This document shows positions 9,397 to 17,411 of a DNA stretch of 64,000 nucleotides, piece after piece. The stretch's first letter is position 1; each line of letters opens with the position of its first letter. The position numbers were made by a program, and so were the translations under genes. The notes beneath the pieces were generated by a model that saw nothing but the letters and a program-made list of their open reading frames with translations, made no database searches and was not told the DNA's origin. Source of the DNA: Oryzobacter faecalis (GTDB taxonomy: Bacteria; Actinomycetota; Actinomycetes; Actinomycetales; Dermatophilaceae); NCBI RefSeq assembly GCF_046764005.1, contig NZ_JBKOFW010000001.1, forward strand, positions 558,001-622,000, written 5' to 3'.

Positions 9397-10659
9397 GTGG
9401 CAGCACCCCAGAACTACCTGGCCGTCATCAAGGTCGTCGGCATCGGCGGCGGCGGTGTCAACGCCATCAACCGGATGATCGAGGTCGGGCTCAAGGGCGT
9501 CGAGTTCATCGCCGTCAACACCGACGCACAGGCCCTCCTCATGAGCGACGCCGACGTCAAGCTCGACGTCGGCCGCGAGCTGACGCGGGGGCTGGGCGCC
9601 GGCGCCGACCCCGAGGTCGGCAAGAAGGCCGCCGAGGACCACGCCGAGGAGATCGAGGAGGTCCTCAAAGGGGCCGACATGGTCTTCGTCACGGCGGGCG
9701 AGGGCGGCGGCACCGGCACCGGCGGCGCCCCGGTCGTCGCCCGGATCGCCAAGGGCCTCGGCGCCCTGACGATCGGCGTCGTCACCCGCCCGTTCACCTT
9801 CGAGGGGCGCCGGCGCGCGAACCAGGCCGAGACCGGCATCACGGCGCTGCGCGAGGAGGTCGACACCCTCATCGTCATCCCCAACGACCGGCTGCTCTCG
9901 ATCAGCGACCGCGGAGTGTCGATGCTCGACGCGTTCCGCTCGGCCGACCAGGTCCTCCTCTCCGGCGTCCAGGGCATCACCGACCTCATCACGACACCCG
10001 GCCTGATCAACCTCGACTTCGCCGACGTCAAGTCGGTGATGCAGGGGGCCGGCTCGGCGCTCATGGGCATCGGCTCGGCCCGCGGCGACGACCGTGCCGT
10101 CCAGGCCGCCGAGCTCGCGATCTCCAGCCCGCTCCTCGAGGCGAGCATCGACGGCGCGCACGGCGTCCTGCTCTCCATCCAGGGCGGCAGCGACCTCGGG
10201 CTCTTCGAGATCAACGAGGCCGCCCGCCTCGTCCAGGAGGCCGCGCACCCCGAGGCCAACATCATCTTCGGTGCGGTCATCGACGACGCCCTGGGCGACG
10301 AGGTGCGCGTCACCGTCATCGCGGCGGGCTTCGACGGCGGTGCCCCGGTCCGGCGGGCCGACGACCGGGCCCTCGGCACCATCCAGGGTCGTCCGGTGCA
10401 GGCTCCGGTCCAGACCCAGCAGGCCCGTCCGGCGACCCCGGCCCCCCCGCCGGTCGCGGAGCCCGCCCCGGCACCGCGCGAGCCGGTCACCGTGCCGGCC
10501 CACTCGCACCAGGGCCATGCCCACAACGGTGAGGAGTCCGCGGTCCGCACCGAGCGCGCCGAGGCCCCCGTCGAGCCGGCCCGCCCGGCGGCACCCCCGC
10601 CGCGGACCGTCACCTTCGACGAGAACGACGATCTCGACGTCCCCGACTTCCTCAAGTAG
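9397..10659 (+). CDS. ftsZ: FtsZ, tubulin-like division GTPase
   Basis: FtsZ polymerises into the cytokinetic ring and recruits the divisome. The 420-residue protein has the actinobacterial N-terminus AAPQNYLAVIKVVGIGGGG, the tubulin signature GGGTGTGGAPVVA near residue 103, and the T7-loop region. After about residue 320 comes a Pro/Ala-rich linker, and the last residues DDLDVPDFLK are the conserved tail that binds SepF and FtsW in actinobacteria. The GTG at 9397 is chosen over earlier in-frame starts because it has GGAAGG upstream and gives the family N-terminus. A strong hairpin terminator follows directly. No ftsA is present, so SepF (12327) probably provides membrane anchoring. Confidence 0.97.
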   Translation: MAAPQNYLAVIKVVGIGGGGVNAINRMIEVGLKGVEFIAVNTDAQALLMSDADVKLDVGRELTRGLGAGADPEVGKKAAEDHAEEIEEVLKGADMVFVTAGEGGGTGTGGAPVVARIAKGLGALTIGVVTRPFTFEGRRRANQAETGITALREEVDTLIVIPNDRLLSISDRGVSMLDAFRSADQVLLSGVQGITDLITTPGLINLDFADVKSVMQGAGSALMGIGSARGDDRAVQAAELAISSPLLEASIDGAHGVLLSIQGGSDLGLFEINEAARLVQEAAHPEANIIFGAVIDDALGDEVRVTVIAAGFDGGAPVRRADDRALGTIQGRPVQAPVQTQQARPATPAPPPVAEPAPAPREPVTVPAHSHQGHAHNGEESAVRTERAEAPVEPARPAAPPPRTVTFDENDDLDVPDFLK

Positions 10660-10671
10660 GCGTCCTCGTCA

Positions 10672-10706
10672 CGAGGGGCGGGCCGGTGCATCCGGCCCGC
10701 CCCTCG
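10672..10706 (+). terminator. Hairpin terminator after ftsZ
   Basis: A perfect 15-bp stem (10672-10686 with 10692-10706) and a 5-base loop lie 12 bases after the ftsZ stop. No U-tract follows, which is common for actinobacterial terminators. Confidence 0.75.
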
Positions 10707-10733
10707 CGCATGTCGCCCGAGGCGGGCCCGGAC

Positions 10734-10787
10734 CGCGAACGTGGGTGAAGACCGTCGGTGGGGCGACGATCTCCACCCACGTTCGCG
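10734..10787. repeat. Intergenic palindromic element, copy 1
   Basis: A 14-bp perfect inverted repeat (CGCGAACGTGGGTG at 10734-10747, complement at 10774-10787) continues inward with an A/C mismatch, three pairs, a second mismatch and five more pairs around a 6-base loop. It lies between the ftsZ terminator and the pgeF promoter, so it is not needed for ftsZ termination. A second element at 17412-17467 has nearly the same architecture but a different sequence. Function is unknown; a structured RNA, protein site or small palindromic repeat family is possible. Confidence 0.7.
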
Positions 10788-10835
10788 AAGAGTTCGGCGC
10801 GGCGGGGTGGCTGCGCGGGTGGAGGCACCCGGACG

Positions 10836-10841
10836 TACGGT
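10836..10841 (+). promoter_or_regulatory. -10 hexamer TACGGT of a leaderless pgeF transcript
   Basis: TACGGT ends seven bases before the GTG at 10849, the spacing expected if transcription starts at the start codon. It supports 10849 over the in-frame GTG at 10840, which lies inside this hexamer. Confidence 0.55.
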
Positions 10842-10848
10842 GGGACCC

Positions 10849-11553
10849 GTGTTCGCCTGGCAGGAGACCGAGTCCGGAGTGCTCCGCGCCGTCACCGACC
10901 GCTCGGAGGGCGTGAGCACCGGTCGCTGGTCCGGGCTCAACCTCGGGTTGCACGTCGACGACGACGAGGCGGCCGTGCGCGAGAACCGCCGCCGCCTCCA
11001 GGAGCGGGTCGGTCGCCCCGTCGTCTACATGGACCAGTGCCACGGCGCGGAGGTCGCGGTCATCGACGGCGAACCCGCCACGGCCCCTTCGTGCGACGCT
11101 GTGGTCACGACCTCCGAGGACGTCGCCCTCGCCGTCCTCGTCGCCGACTGCGTGCCGATCCTGTTGCGCGGCAACGGAGTCGTCGCCGCCGTGCACGCCG
11201 GGCGTCCGGGGATGGTTGCGGGCGTGGTGCCGCGGACCCTCGAGGTGATGGCCGGGCTCGGCGCCGGAGACGTCGACGCGGTCGTGGGCCCGTCGGTGTG
11301 CGGCCGCTGCTACGAGGTCCCCGCGGCGATGCGCGACGATGCCGCCGCCGTCCAGCCGGTGAGCGCGACCGTGTCGTGGACGGGCACCCCCGCCATCGAC
11401 GTCGCCGCCGGCGTCGTCGCCCAGCTGCGCGACGGCGGGGCCTCGGTGCGCTGGGTGCCGGGCTGCTCGCGCGAGCGGGACGACCTCTACTCCTACCGCC
11501 GTGACGGGACGACGGGGCGGTTCGCCGGCGTCGTCGCGCGCGGGGTCCGGTGA
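10849..11553 (+). CDS. pgeF: PgeF/YfiH-family protein (peptidoglycan editing factor)
   Basis: Members of this family (formerly called polyphenol oxidase or laccase-domain proteins) remove wrongly incorporated residues from UDP-MurNAc peptides; some have purine nucleosidase activity. The 234-residue protein has the metal-site residues in order: His65 in QCHGAEV, Cys101 in VADCVPILL and His116 in VHAGRPGM, with GPSVCGRCYEV after them. The frame is open upstream to 10741, but the GTG at 10849 is placed right behind a -10 hexamer and gives the usual N-terminus. The stop overlaps the yggS start. Its place beside ftsZ is conserved in actinobacteria and suits a cell-wall quality role. Confidence 0.88.
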   Translation: MFAWQETESGVLRAVTDRSEGVSTGRWSGLNLGLHVDDDEAAVRENRRRLQERVGRPVVYMDQCHGAEVAVIDGEPATAPSCDAVVTTSEDVALAVLVADCVPILLRGNGVVAAVHAGRPGMVAGVVPRTLEVMAGLGAGDVDAVVGPSVCGRCYEVPAAMRDDAAAVQPVSATVSWTGTPAIDVAAGVVAQLRDGGASVRWVPGCSRERDDLYSYRRDGTTGRFAGVVARGVR

Positions 11554-12269
11554 CCGAGCCCGCGGGCGGCGTCGCGCCCGGGCGCCGCGAGGAGCTGGCG
11601 GCCTCCCTCGCCGTCGTGCGGTCCCGCATCGCCGGCGCCCTCAGGGCCGCAGGGCGCGAGGACGAGCCGACCCTCGTCGTCGTGACCAAGTACTTCCCCG
11701 CGAGCGACGTCGACCTGCTCGCCGACCTCGGCGTCACCGACGTCGGGGAGAACCGCGACCAGGAGGCCTCGGCCAAGGCGCTCGAGATCACCGTCCGCGA
11801 CCGCATGCGCCTGCACTTCATCGGCCAGCTGCAGAGCAACAAGGCCGGCTCCGTCGCGCGGTACGCCGACGTCGTCCAGTCGCTCGACCGGCCCAAGGTC
11901 GTGCACGCCCTCGCCCGGGGCGCGCAGGCGGCGGGGCGCGTCCTCGACGTCACGGTCCAGGTCTCACTCGACGCGGTCGGGGGCAGGGGAGGGGTCGCGG
12001 TGGGGGAGGCGCTCGACCTCGCGGACCTCGTCGCCGGACAGGACGCCCTCCGGCTCCGCGGGGTCATGGCGGTGGCCCCGCTGGGCGCCGACCCGCGGCC
12101 CGCGTTCGCCCGCCTCCGCGCGGTCGCCGACGAGGTCCGCGCCGCGCACCCGGGTGCCACGTGGATGTCGGCCGGGATGAGCGGGGACCTCGAGGCGGCC
12201 CTCGCGGAGGGGGCGACACACCTGCGTGTCGGCTCGGCAATCCTCGGTTCACGTCCACCACACCGGTAA
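11550..12269 (+). CDS. yggS: YggS/PLPBP family PLP-binding homeostasis protein
   Basis: This family binds pyridoxal 5'-phosphate through a lysine and helps control vitamin B6 and amino acid balance, without known catalysis. The 239-residue protein has the PLP lysine at about residue 47 in VVVTKYFPASDV, then VGENRDQEA, LHFIGQLQSNK and, near the end, MSAGMSGDLEAAL with LRVGSAILG binding the phosphate. The family motif is usually SMGMSxD; here it is SAGMSGD. The GTG start overlaps the pgeF stop by four bases. Its position between ftsZ and sepF is conserved in Gram-positive bacteria. Confidence 0.92.
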   Translation: MTEPAGGVAPGRREELAASLAVVRSRIAGALRAAGREDEPTLVVVTKYFPASDVDLLADLGVTDVGENRDQEASAKALEITVRDRMRLHFIGQLQSNKAGSVARYADVVQSLDRPKVVHALARGAQAAGRVLDVTVQVSLDAVGGRGGVAVGEALDLADLVAGQDALRLRGVMAVAPLGADPRPAFARLRAVADEVRAAHPGATWMSAGMSGDLEAALAEGATHLRVGSAILGSRPPHR

Positions 12270-12326
12270 CTTCGGTCACGAGCAGGTGGCGTCGAGGAGA
12301 CGCGGCCGACGACCGAGGAGCAACCA

Positions 12327-12815
12327 ATGGCAGGCGCGCTGCGCAAGACGATGGTCTACCTGGGCCTCGCCGAGGACCAGGGTCGCTACGACGACGAGTA
12401 CGACGAGGCCTACGACGACCACCTCGACGACGGCGCGCACGACGGCCCCGAGCCGCACCACCGCGGCGCCGAGGTCACCCCGCTCCACACCCGCCAGCCC
12501 GTCGCGCACGTCGTGCGCTCGGCCGAGGCCGTCGGCATCTCGCGGATCACGACGATCCACCCGCGCACCTACAACGAGGCCAAGACGATCGGGGAGAACT
12601 TCCGCGACGGTGTCCCGGTCATCATGAACCTCACCGACATGAGCGACGCCGACGCGAAGCGGCTCGTCGACTTCGCCGCCGGTCTCGTGTTCGGCCTGCG
12701 CGGCAGCATCGAGCGGGTGACCTCGAAGGTCTTCCTGCTGTCACCCGAGACCGTCGAGGTCAACGCGGAGGACCCGATCGTGGCCGGCGGCCGCGGCGTG
12801 TTCAACCAGAGCTGA
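12327..12815 (+). CDS. sepF: SepF, FtsZ membrane anchor
   Basis: SepF ties FtsZ to the membrane and organises its filaments; in actinobacteria, which lack FtsA, it is essential. The 162-residue protein has an N-terminal amphipathic segment (MAGALRKTMVYLGLAED) that would bind the membrane, an acidic Asp/Tyr/His-rich linker to about residue 60, and the C-terminal SepF domain with TIHPRTYNEAKTIGENFRDG, VIMNLTDMSDADAKRLVDF and GLVFGLRGSIERV. The ATG has GAGGAGC upstream. It lies between yggS and yggT as in other actinobacteria. Confidence 0.95.
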   Translation: MAGALRKTMVYLGLAEDQGRYDDEYDEAYDDHLDDGAHDGPEPHHRGAEVTPLHTRQPVAHVVRSAEAVGISRITTIHPRTYNEAKTIGENFRDGVPVIMNLTDMSDADAKRLVDFAAGLVFGLRGSIERVTSKVFLLSPETVEVNAEDPIVAGGRGVFNQS

Positions 12816-12862
12816 CACCCCGGTCCAGCCACTCCCCGGCCTCGTCGGACAGACTGTCGTCC

Positions 12863-13150
12863 ATGGACGCCGTCTCCCTCGTCGTCGCGCTGATGCGCTT
12901 CGTCGTCTTCCTCTACCTCCTCGTCATGGTGGGACGGCTCGTCTTCGACTGGATCCGGATCTTCGCGAGGGAGTGGCGCCCGCGAGGCGCCGCGCTCGTC
13001 GTCGCCGAGCCGATCTACACGATGACCGAGCCCCCGCTGCGCGCGCTGCGCAAGGTCATCCCCCCGCTCCGCCTCGGCGGGGCGTCGATCGACCTGTCGT
13101 TCATGGTGCTGTTCTTCGCCGTGTACCTGCTCTACATCCTCTTGTCGTAG
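12863..13150 (+). CDS. YggT family membrane protein
   Basis: A 95-residue integral membrane protein with two hydrophobic segments (about residues 6-26 and 72-94), matching the YggT family. The conserved core is present: YLLVMVGRLVFDWIRI, then YTMTEPPLRALRKVIPPLRLGGASIDLSFMV split over the two halves. YggT proteins are linked to osmotic shock tolerance and, by position, to division; the biochemical role is not known. The ATG at 12863 is chosen because the family starts immediately before the first membrane span; the open frame further upstream overlaps yggS and sepF. Confidence 0.88.
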   Translation: MDAVSLVVALMRFVVFLYLLVMVGRLVFDWIRIFAREWRPRGAALVVAEPIYTMTEPPLRALRKVIPPLRLGGASIDLSFMVLFFAVYLLYILLS

Positions 13151-13236
13151 CCCTCGAGAGGGTCCTCGGGACCGTCGGCCCACGCGCGCGGCTTCCCACG
13201 TGACGCAACACCTGTCACGCCCGCCCCGGCATCGCG

Positions 13237-13242
13237 TAGGCT
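13237..13242 (+). promoter_or_regulatory. Candidate divIVA promoter -10 (TAGGCT)
   Basis: TAGGCT at 13237-13242 lies 85 bases upstream of divIVA. A CTGTCA-like -35 sits about 17 bases before it. Unlike many genes here, divIVA has a leader and a Shine-Dalgarno sequence (AGGAG). Confidence 0.45.
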
Positions 13243-13327
13243 GACGACCCGAACCCACCGCCCCGCGGGGACCCCCTCGCAGGGCCTGCGCCCGGATTGC
13301 CCGCCTGCCACCCACAGGAGATGACCC

Positions 13328-14761
13328 ATGGCCCTCACGCCCGAGGACGTCCTCAACAAGACGTTCACCCAGACCCAGTTCCGTCGAGGGTACGACGAGC
13401 GCGAGGTCGACGACTTCCTCGACGACATCGTCGCCGAGATGCGTCGCATCACCAAGGAGGGCGACGACCTCCGCGGCGAGCTGAACTCGGTGCGCGAGGG
13501 TCGCGGGCTGGCCCCGGTGGCGGGCCGCGCCGAGTCCGACGCCGCGGCGAAGGAGCTCGAGGAGCTCCGCTCGAAGAACGCCACGCTGGCGGCCCGGGTC
13601 GCCGACCTCGAGGGCACGCGCAGCGACCTCACGACCAAGATCTCCGAGCTCGAGGGGACGCGCAGCGAGCTCACCGCCCGCCTCGGCGAGTTCGAGGGCA
13701 AGGCCGGTGACGTCGAGGGCCGCAACGCCGAGCTGCAGGGCAAGGTCAGCCAGCTCGAGCACCGCAACGCCGAGCTCGAGGCCCAGGCCAGCGAGGCGCA
13801 GGCGAGGGCCCAGGAGCTCGAGCAGCGCTCCGGGCAGCTCGAGGCGCGCGCGGGCGAGCTCGAGGGCCGCGTCCGCGAGCTCGAGGACCACCTCGGCGAG
13901 ACCCGCTCGCAGCTGGCCGCGGCCGAGGAGGCCGGTCAGCAGCACCAGGCCGCCCTCACCGCCGCCCAGAGCCAGGCCGGAGCGGCCGTCGACGAGCAGG
14001 TCGCGAGCCTCCAGGCCCGTCTCCAGGAGGTCGAGCGCGACGCGCAGCAGCGCATCGCGCAGGCCCAGCAGCGCGCCGAGCAGGCCGAGCGCGAGGCGGC
14101 CCAGAAGGCCCAGCAGTCCGAGGCCGACGGTGGCGCCCTCGGGGCTGCCGCACTCGCCGGCGCCGGCGGCGGCGCCAGCGCCGCGGGAGTCATCGCCCTC
14201 GCCCAGCGCCTCCACGACGAGCACGTCTCCGCCGGTGAGGCCCGTCGCGACGAGCTCGTCGCCGAGGGTCAGGCCCGTCACGACGAGCTGATCTCCACCG
14301 CGCAGGCGCGCCACGACGAGCTGATCTCCACCGGCCAGGCCAAGTACGACGAGCTCGTCAGCACCGGCACGGCCCAGCACGAGGAGCTCGTCACCAGCGG
14401 CACGTCCCAGCGCGACGAGATGCTGGCCACGGCCACCGCGCAGCGCGACGAGATGATCGGCGCCGCGACGGCGAAGCGCGACGAGATGCTCACCGAGGCG
14501 CGCGAGCGCTCGACGGGCATGGTCGCCGAGGCCCAGCAGAAGAAGGCCTCGATCCTCGAGGAGCTCGGACGCGAGCGCGGCCTCCTCGAGCGCAAGATCG
14601 AGGAGCTGAGCGGGTTCGAGCGCGACTACCGCCAGCGCCTGCACAGCTACATCCAGGGCCAGCTCGCCGAGCTGAAGAACACCGGGCTCGACGGCGTCGA
14701 CGAGGCCGCCGAGGACGAGGCGGAGGCCGCGGCCGAGCCGCAGCACGAGCGCCAGGGCTGA
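13328..14761 (+). CDS. divIVA: DivIVA/Wag31, polar scaffold protein with extended coiled coil
   Basis: DivIVA (Wag31 in mycobacteria) binds curved membrane at poles and septa and directs polar growth. The N-terminal domain is clear: ALTPEDVLNKTFTQTQFRRG, then YDEREVDDFLDDIVAEMRRI. The rest is almost all coiled coil: heptad-like Glu/Leu/Arg-rich sequence from about residue 75 to 265, a short Gly/Ala-rich break, then nine near-perfect 11-residue repeats at residues 303-401 (type xQARHDELIST). The C-terminal stretch ERGLLERKIEELSGFERDYR is the usual DivIVA end. At 477 residues it is longer than mycobacterial Wag31 (about 260). AGGAG precedes the ATG. A strong terminator follows. Identity is secure; the role of the repeats is unknown. 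Confidence 0.93.
   Translation: MALTPEDVLNKTFTQTQFRRGYDEREVDDFLDDIVAEMRRITKEGDDLRGELNSVREGRGLAPVAGRAESDAAAKELEELRSKNATLAARVADLEGTRSDLTTKISELEGTRSELTARLGEFEGKAGDVEGRNAELQGKVSQLEHRNAELEAQASEAQARAQELEQRSGQLEARAGELEGRVRELEDHLGETRSQLAAAEEAGQQHQAALTAAQSQAGAAVDEQVASLQARLQEVERDAQQRIAQAQQRAEQAEREAAQKAQQSEADGGALGAAALAGAGGGASAAGVIALAQRLHDEHVSAGEARRDELVAEGQARHDELISTAQARHDELISTGQAKYDELVSTGTAQHEELVTSGTSQRDEMLATATAQRDEMIGAATAKRDEMLTEARERSTGMVAEAQQKKASILEELGRERGLLERKIEELSGFERDYRQRLHSYIQGQLAELKNTGLDGVDEAAEDEAEAAAEPQHERQG
14234..14530 (+). repeat. Nine tandem 33-bp units inside divIVA
   Basis: Nine in-frame 33-base units encode 11-residue repeats from GEARRDELVAE to ARERSTGMVAE. Each keeps an Asp/Glu-Glu-Leu/Met core. 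Eleven-residue periodicity is that of hendecad coiled coils, so the units probably extend the rod rather than form a separate fold. Confidence 0.8.
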
Positions 14762-14771
14762 CGCCCGACAC

Positions 14772-14808
14772 CGAGAAGGGGCCCGGCCTGACGCCGGGCC
14801 CCTTCTCG
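14772..14808 (+). terminator. Hairpin terminator after divIVA
   Basis: A perfect 16-bp stem (14772-14787 with 14793-14808) and a 5-base loop start 10 bases after the divIVA stop. It closes the dcw region. Confidence 0.8.
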
Positions 14809-14930
14809 CGTCGCGGGAACTCCTCGTCACAGCGGTGTTTCACGATTGAGAAGCACCGGTACGGGGCATATCCTCGGCGCACCGACGGGGCCGACGGGGT
14901 CCCGGCGCACACCCGGGATTGGGGTCACAC

Positions 14931-15905
14931 ATGGTCAAGGCGGCACTGTCCGCGGCGAAGCAGGTGGGGGCACGGGCCGCGCAGACCGCGCGCCGCGCCG
15001 TCGGTGGCGGGCGTGGGGGCGCCGCCTCGGCGAGCACCACCTCGACCGCGAGGACGCCGGCCGGGTCCCACGCCCCGGATGGGAAGAAGGCCCCAGCGAA
15101 GAAGGCTGCGCCCGCCAAGGAGGCTGCGCCCGCCAAGAAGGCTGCGCCCGCCAAGCCTGCCGCGAGCAAGGCGCAGGCGAAGAAGGCCGCACCCGCCAAG
15201 AAGGCTGCGCCCGCGAAGCCTGCCGCGAGCAAGGCGCAGGCGAAGAAGGCGGCCCCCGCGAGGAAGGCCCCGGCCACGAAGGCGTCCGCGAGCAAGGCCG
15301 CACCCGCCAGGACGGCCCCGGCCACGAAGGCGTCCGCGAGCAAGGCCGCTCCTGTGAAGAAGGCCGCACCCGCCACCAAGGCCGCCCCCGTGAAGAAGGC
15401 CGCGGCGACGAAGGCCGCTCCTGCGAAGAAGGCCGCGGCCACGAAGGCCGCCCCCGTGAAGAAGGCCGCGGCGACGAAGGCCGCACCTGCGAAGAAGGCC
15501 GCGGCCAAGCCGTCCGCCCTGCGCGTCCGCGAGGACGAGTCGCCGTGGACCGCCAAGGAGCTCGCCGAGGTCCGGGCCGAGCTCGAGCACGACATCGAGC
15601 AGCTCCGGCGCGAGATCTCGGTCGCCGAGAGCGACCTCGTCGGCCTCATGCGCGACAGCGGTGACGGTGCGGGCGACGACCAGGCCGACGCCGGTGCCAA
15701 GACCTACGAGCGCGAACAGGAGATCTCGCTGGCCAACAACGCCCGCGAGATGCTCGAGCAGACCGAGCACGCCCTCGAGCGGCTCGAGGACGGCAGCTAC
15801 GGCATCTGCGAGTCCTGCGGCAACCCGATCGGCAAGCTTAGGCTCCAGGCCGCTCCTCGTGCGACCCTATGCTTGCCATGCAAGATGAAGCAGGAGCGTC
15901 GCTGA
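14931..15905 (+). CDS. TraR/DksA zinc-finger protein with histone-like Lys/Ala/Pro tail
   Basis: The 324-residue protein joins two parts. Residues about 1-195 hold a short helix followed by a long Lys/Ala/Pro region made of AAPAKK, KAAATKAAPVKK and similar units, like the tails of histone H1 and actinobacterial HU proteins. The C-terminal 115 residues are a TraR/DksA module: a coiled coil (ELEHDIEQLRREISVAE) and a four-Cys zinc finger, CESCGNPIG then LCLPCK. DksA-type proteins act on RNA polymerase through its secondary channel; the tail suggests nucleic-acid binding. The ATG at 14931 is chosen over a TTG twelve bases earlier. The 3' end overlaps the proposed lspA start. Identity of the domains is clear; the combined role is inferred. 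Confidence 0.85.
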   Translation: MVKAALSAAKQVGARAAQTARRAVGGGRGGAASASTTSTARTPAGSHAPDGKKAPAKKAAPAKEAAPAKKAAPAKPAASKAQAKKAAPAKKAAPAKPAASKAQAKKAAPARKAPATKASASKAAPARTAPATKASASKAAPVKKAAPATKAAPVKKAAATKAAPAKKAAATKAAPVKKAAATKAAPAKKAAAKPSALRVREDESPWTAKELAEVRAELEHDIEQLRREISVAESDLVGLMRDSGDGAGDDQADAGAKTYEREQEISLANNAREMLEQTEHALERLEDGSYGICESCGNPIGKLRLQAAPRATLCLPCKMKQERR

Positions 15906-16459
15906 CGCCCGTCCACCCCAGTCCGTCCACGCCGGCCCCGGTGTCCACTCCCGGAGGCCGGCGGCGGCTGTACGCCGTCCTCGCCTCCCTCGCCGCCCTC
16001 ACCCTCGTCGCCGACCAGGGCACCAAGGCCTGGGCCCTCGCGGCCCTGAGGCCGGGGGAGTCGGTCGAGGTCGTCGGGTCGTGGATCCGCCTGACCCTGC
16101 TGCGCAACCCCGGCGCGGCCTTCTCCATCGGCGACGGCGCCACGTGGATCCTCACGGTCGTCTCCCTCGCCATCCTCGGCTGGGTCCTCGTCGCCTCCCG
16201 CAAGGTCGGCAACCTGCCGTGGGCGGTCGCCCTCGGGCTCCTCCTCGGCGGGGCGCTCGGAAACCTCGGCGACCGCTTCTTCCGGTCGCCCGGGCCGGGC
16301 CGCGGGCACGTCGTCGACTTCATCGCCTACGCCGACTGGTTCGTCGGCAACGTCGCCGACATCGCGATCGTCGTCGCGGCCGGGCTCATCATGGTCCTCA
16401 CCTACCGCGGCACGTCGATCTCCGGTCCCGTCCACCACCCGGAGCACGCCGATGGCTGA
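15869..16459 (+). CDS. lspA: LspA, lipoprotein signal peptidase II
   Basis: LspA is a membrane aspartyl protease that cleaves the signal peptide from diacylglyceryl-modified prolipoproteins. The protein (up to 196 residues) has four membrane spans and the family motifs: VADQGTKAWAL, LLRNPGAAFSIG, GGALGNLGDRFF, VVDFIAYAD and NVADIAIVVAAG; the catalytic pair is expected to be the Asp of VVDFI and that of NVAD. The start is uncertain: ATG 15869 and ATG 15878 lie inside the TraR gene and lack a clear ribosome site, and GTG 15941 would begin just before the basic segment and first span. The 3' end overlaps the next gene by eight bases. Confidence 0.92.
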   Translation: MLAMQDEAGASLTPVHPSPSTPAPVSTPGGRRRLYAVLASLAALTLVADQGTKAWALAALRPGESVEVVGSWIRLTLLRNPGAAFSIGDGATWILTVVSLAILGWVLVASRKVGNLPWAVALGLLLGGALGNLGDRFFRSPGPGRGHVVDFIAYADWFVGNVADIAIVVAAGLIMVLTYRGTSISGPVHHPEHADG

Positions 16460-17375
16460 CGCCCGCACCGTCCTCGTCCCGGACGGCCTCGAGGGCGAGC
16501 GCGTCGACGCCGCCATCGCCCGCCTCTTCGGTCTGTCGCGCACCCGCGCCGCCGACCTCGCGGCCGACGGCGGGGTCAGCGTCAACGCCGCCAACGTGGG
16601 CAAGAGCCACCGGGTCAGCGCCGGTGACATGCTCGAGGTCCTCCTCCCGAGCGGGCCCGCGAGCCCGGCCCTCGAGGTCGTCGCCGAGCCGGTCCCCGGG
16701 ATGACGGTCGTGCACGACGACGACGACATCGTCGTCGTCGACAAGCCGGTCGGCGTCGCGGCGCACCCCAGTGTGGGCTGGTCCGGCCCCAACGTCCTCT
16801 CCGGGCTCAAGGCCGCCGGCTACCGCATCTCGACGAGCGGGGCGAGCGAGCGCCAGGGCATCGTCTCGCGCCTCGACGTCGGCACGTCGGGCCTGATGGT
16901 CGTGTGCAAGAGCGAGCGCGCCTACACCGTCCTCAAGCGCGCGTTCAAGGAGCGCACGGTCGACAAGACGTACCACACGCTCGTCCAGGGCCTCCCCGAC
17001 CCGCTCGTGGGCACGATCGACGCCCCGATCGGCCGCCACCCGGGCCACGACTACAAGTTCGCGGTCATGGACTCCGGCAAGCACGCCGTGACGCACTACG
17101 AGCTCCTCGAGGCGTTCCGGCACGCGAGCCTGCTCGAGATCCGCCTCGAGACCGGGCGCACCCACCAGATCCGTGTGCACATGGCTGCGGTCCGCCACCC
17201 CTGCGTCGGCGACCCGCTGTACGGCGCCGACCCGACGCTCGCGAAGCGGCTGGGGCTGGAGCGACAGTGGCTGCACGCGGTCGGCCTCGGCTTCGTCCAC
17301 CCCGGGAGCGGGGAGTGGGCGACCTTCGAGAGCAGCTACCCGCAGGACCTCCGGGACGCCCTCGACCGCCTCTGA
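16452..17375 (+). CDS. RluA-family rRNA/tRNA pseudouridine synthase (RluD-like)
   Basis: The 307-residue enzyme isomerises uridine to pseudouridine in structured RNA, most likely large-subunit rRNA. An N-terminal S4 RNA-binding domain spans about residues 12-75 (GERVDAAIARLFGLSRTRAA). The catalytic domain has VVDKPVGVAAHPS, the catalytic Asp in IVSRLDVGTSGLMV near residue 143, KTYHTLVQG and LETGRTHQIRVHMA. It overlaps lspA by eight bases, the same arrangement as in many Gram-positive bacteria. RluD is the closest well-studied member, but the target site cannot be read from sequence. Confidence 0.92.
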   Translation: MADARTVLVPDGLEGERVDAAIARLFGLSRTRAADLAADGGVSVNAANVGKSHRVSAGDMLEVLLPSGPASPALEVVAEPVPGMTVVHDDDDIVVVDKPVGVAAHPSVGWSGPNVLSGLKAAGYRISTSGASERQGIVSRLDVGTSGLMVVCKSERAYTVLKRAFKERTVDKTYHTLVQGLPDPLVGTIDAPIGRHPGHDYKFAVMDSGKHAVTHYELLEAFRHASLLEIRLETGRTHQIRVHMAAVRHPCVGDPLYGADPTLAKRLGLERQWLHAVGLGFVHPGSGEWATFESSYPQDLRDALDRL

Positions 17376-17411
17376 GCCCGCCCGGCTCGATGCCGCCCCC
17401 GTCGCCGAGTG

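Noticed and set aside
10734..10787. Reading copy 1 of the palindrome as the ftsZ terminator
   Set aside because: A stronger hairpin lies right after ftsZ at 10672-10706, and the element has an internally mismatched structure shared with copy 2.
15090..15515. Short tandem repeats that could suggest a CRISPR array
   Set aside because: They are in-frame Lys/Ala/Pro codons of the TraR/DksA gene, with no unique spacers of constant length.
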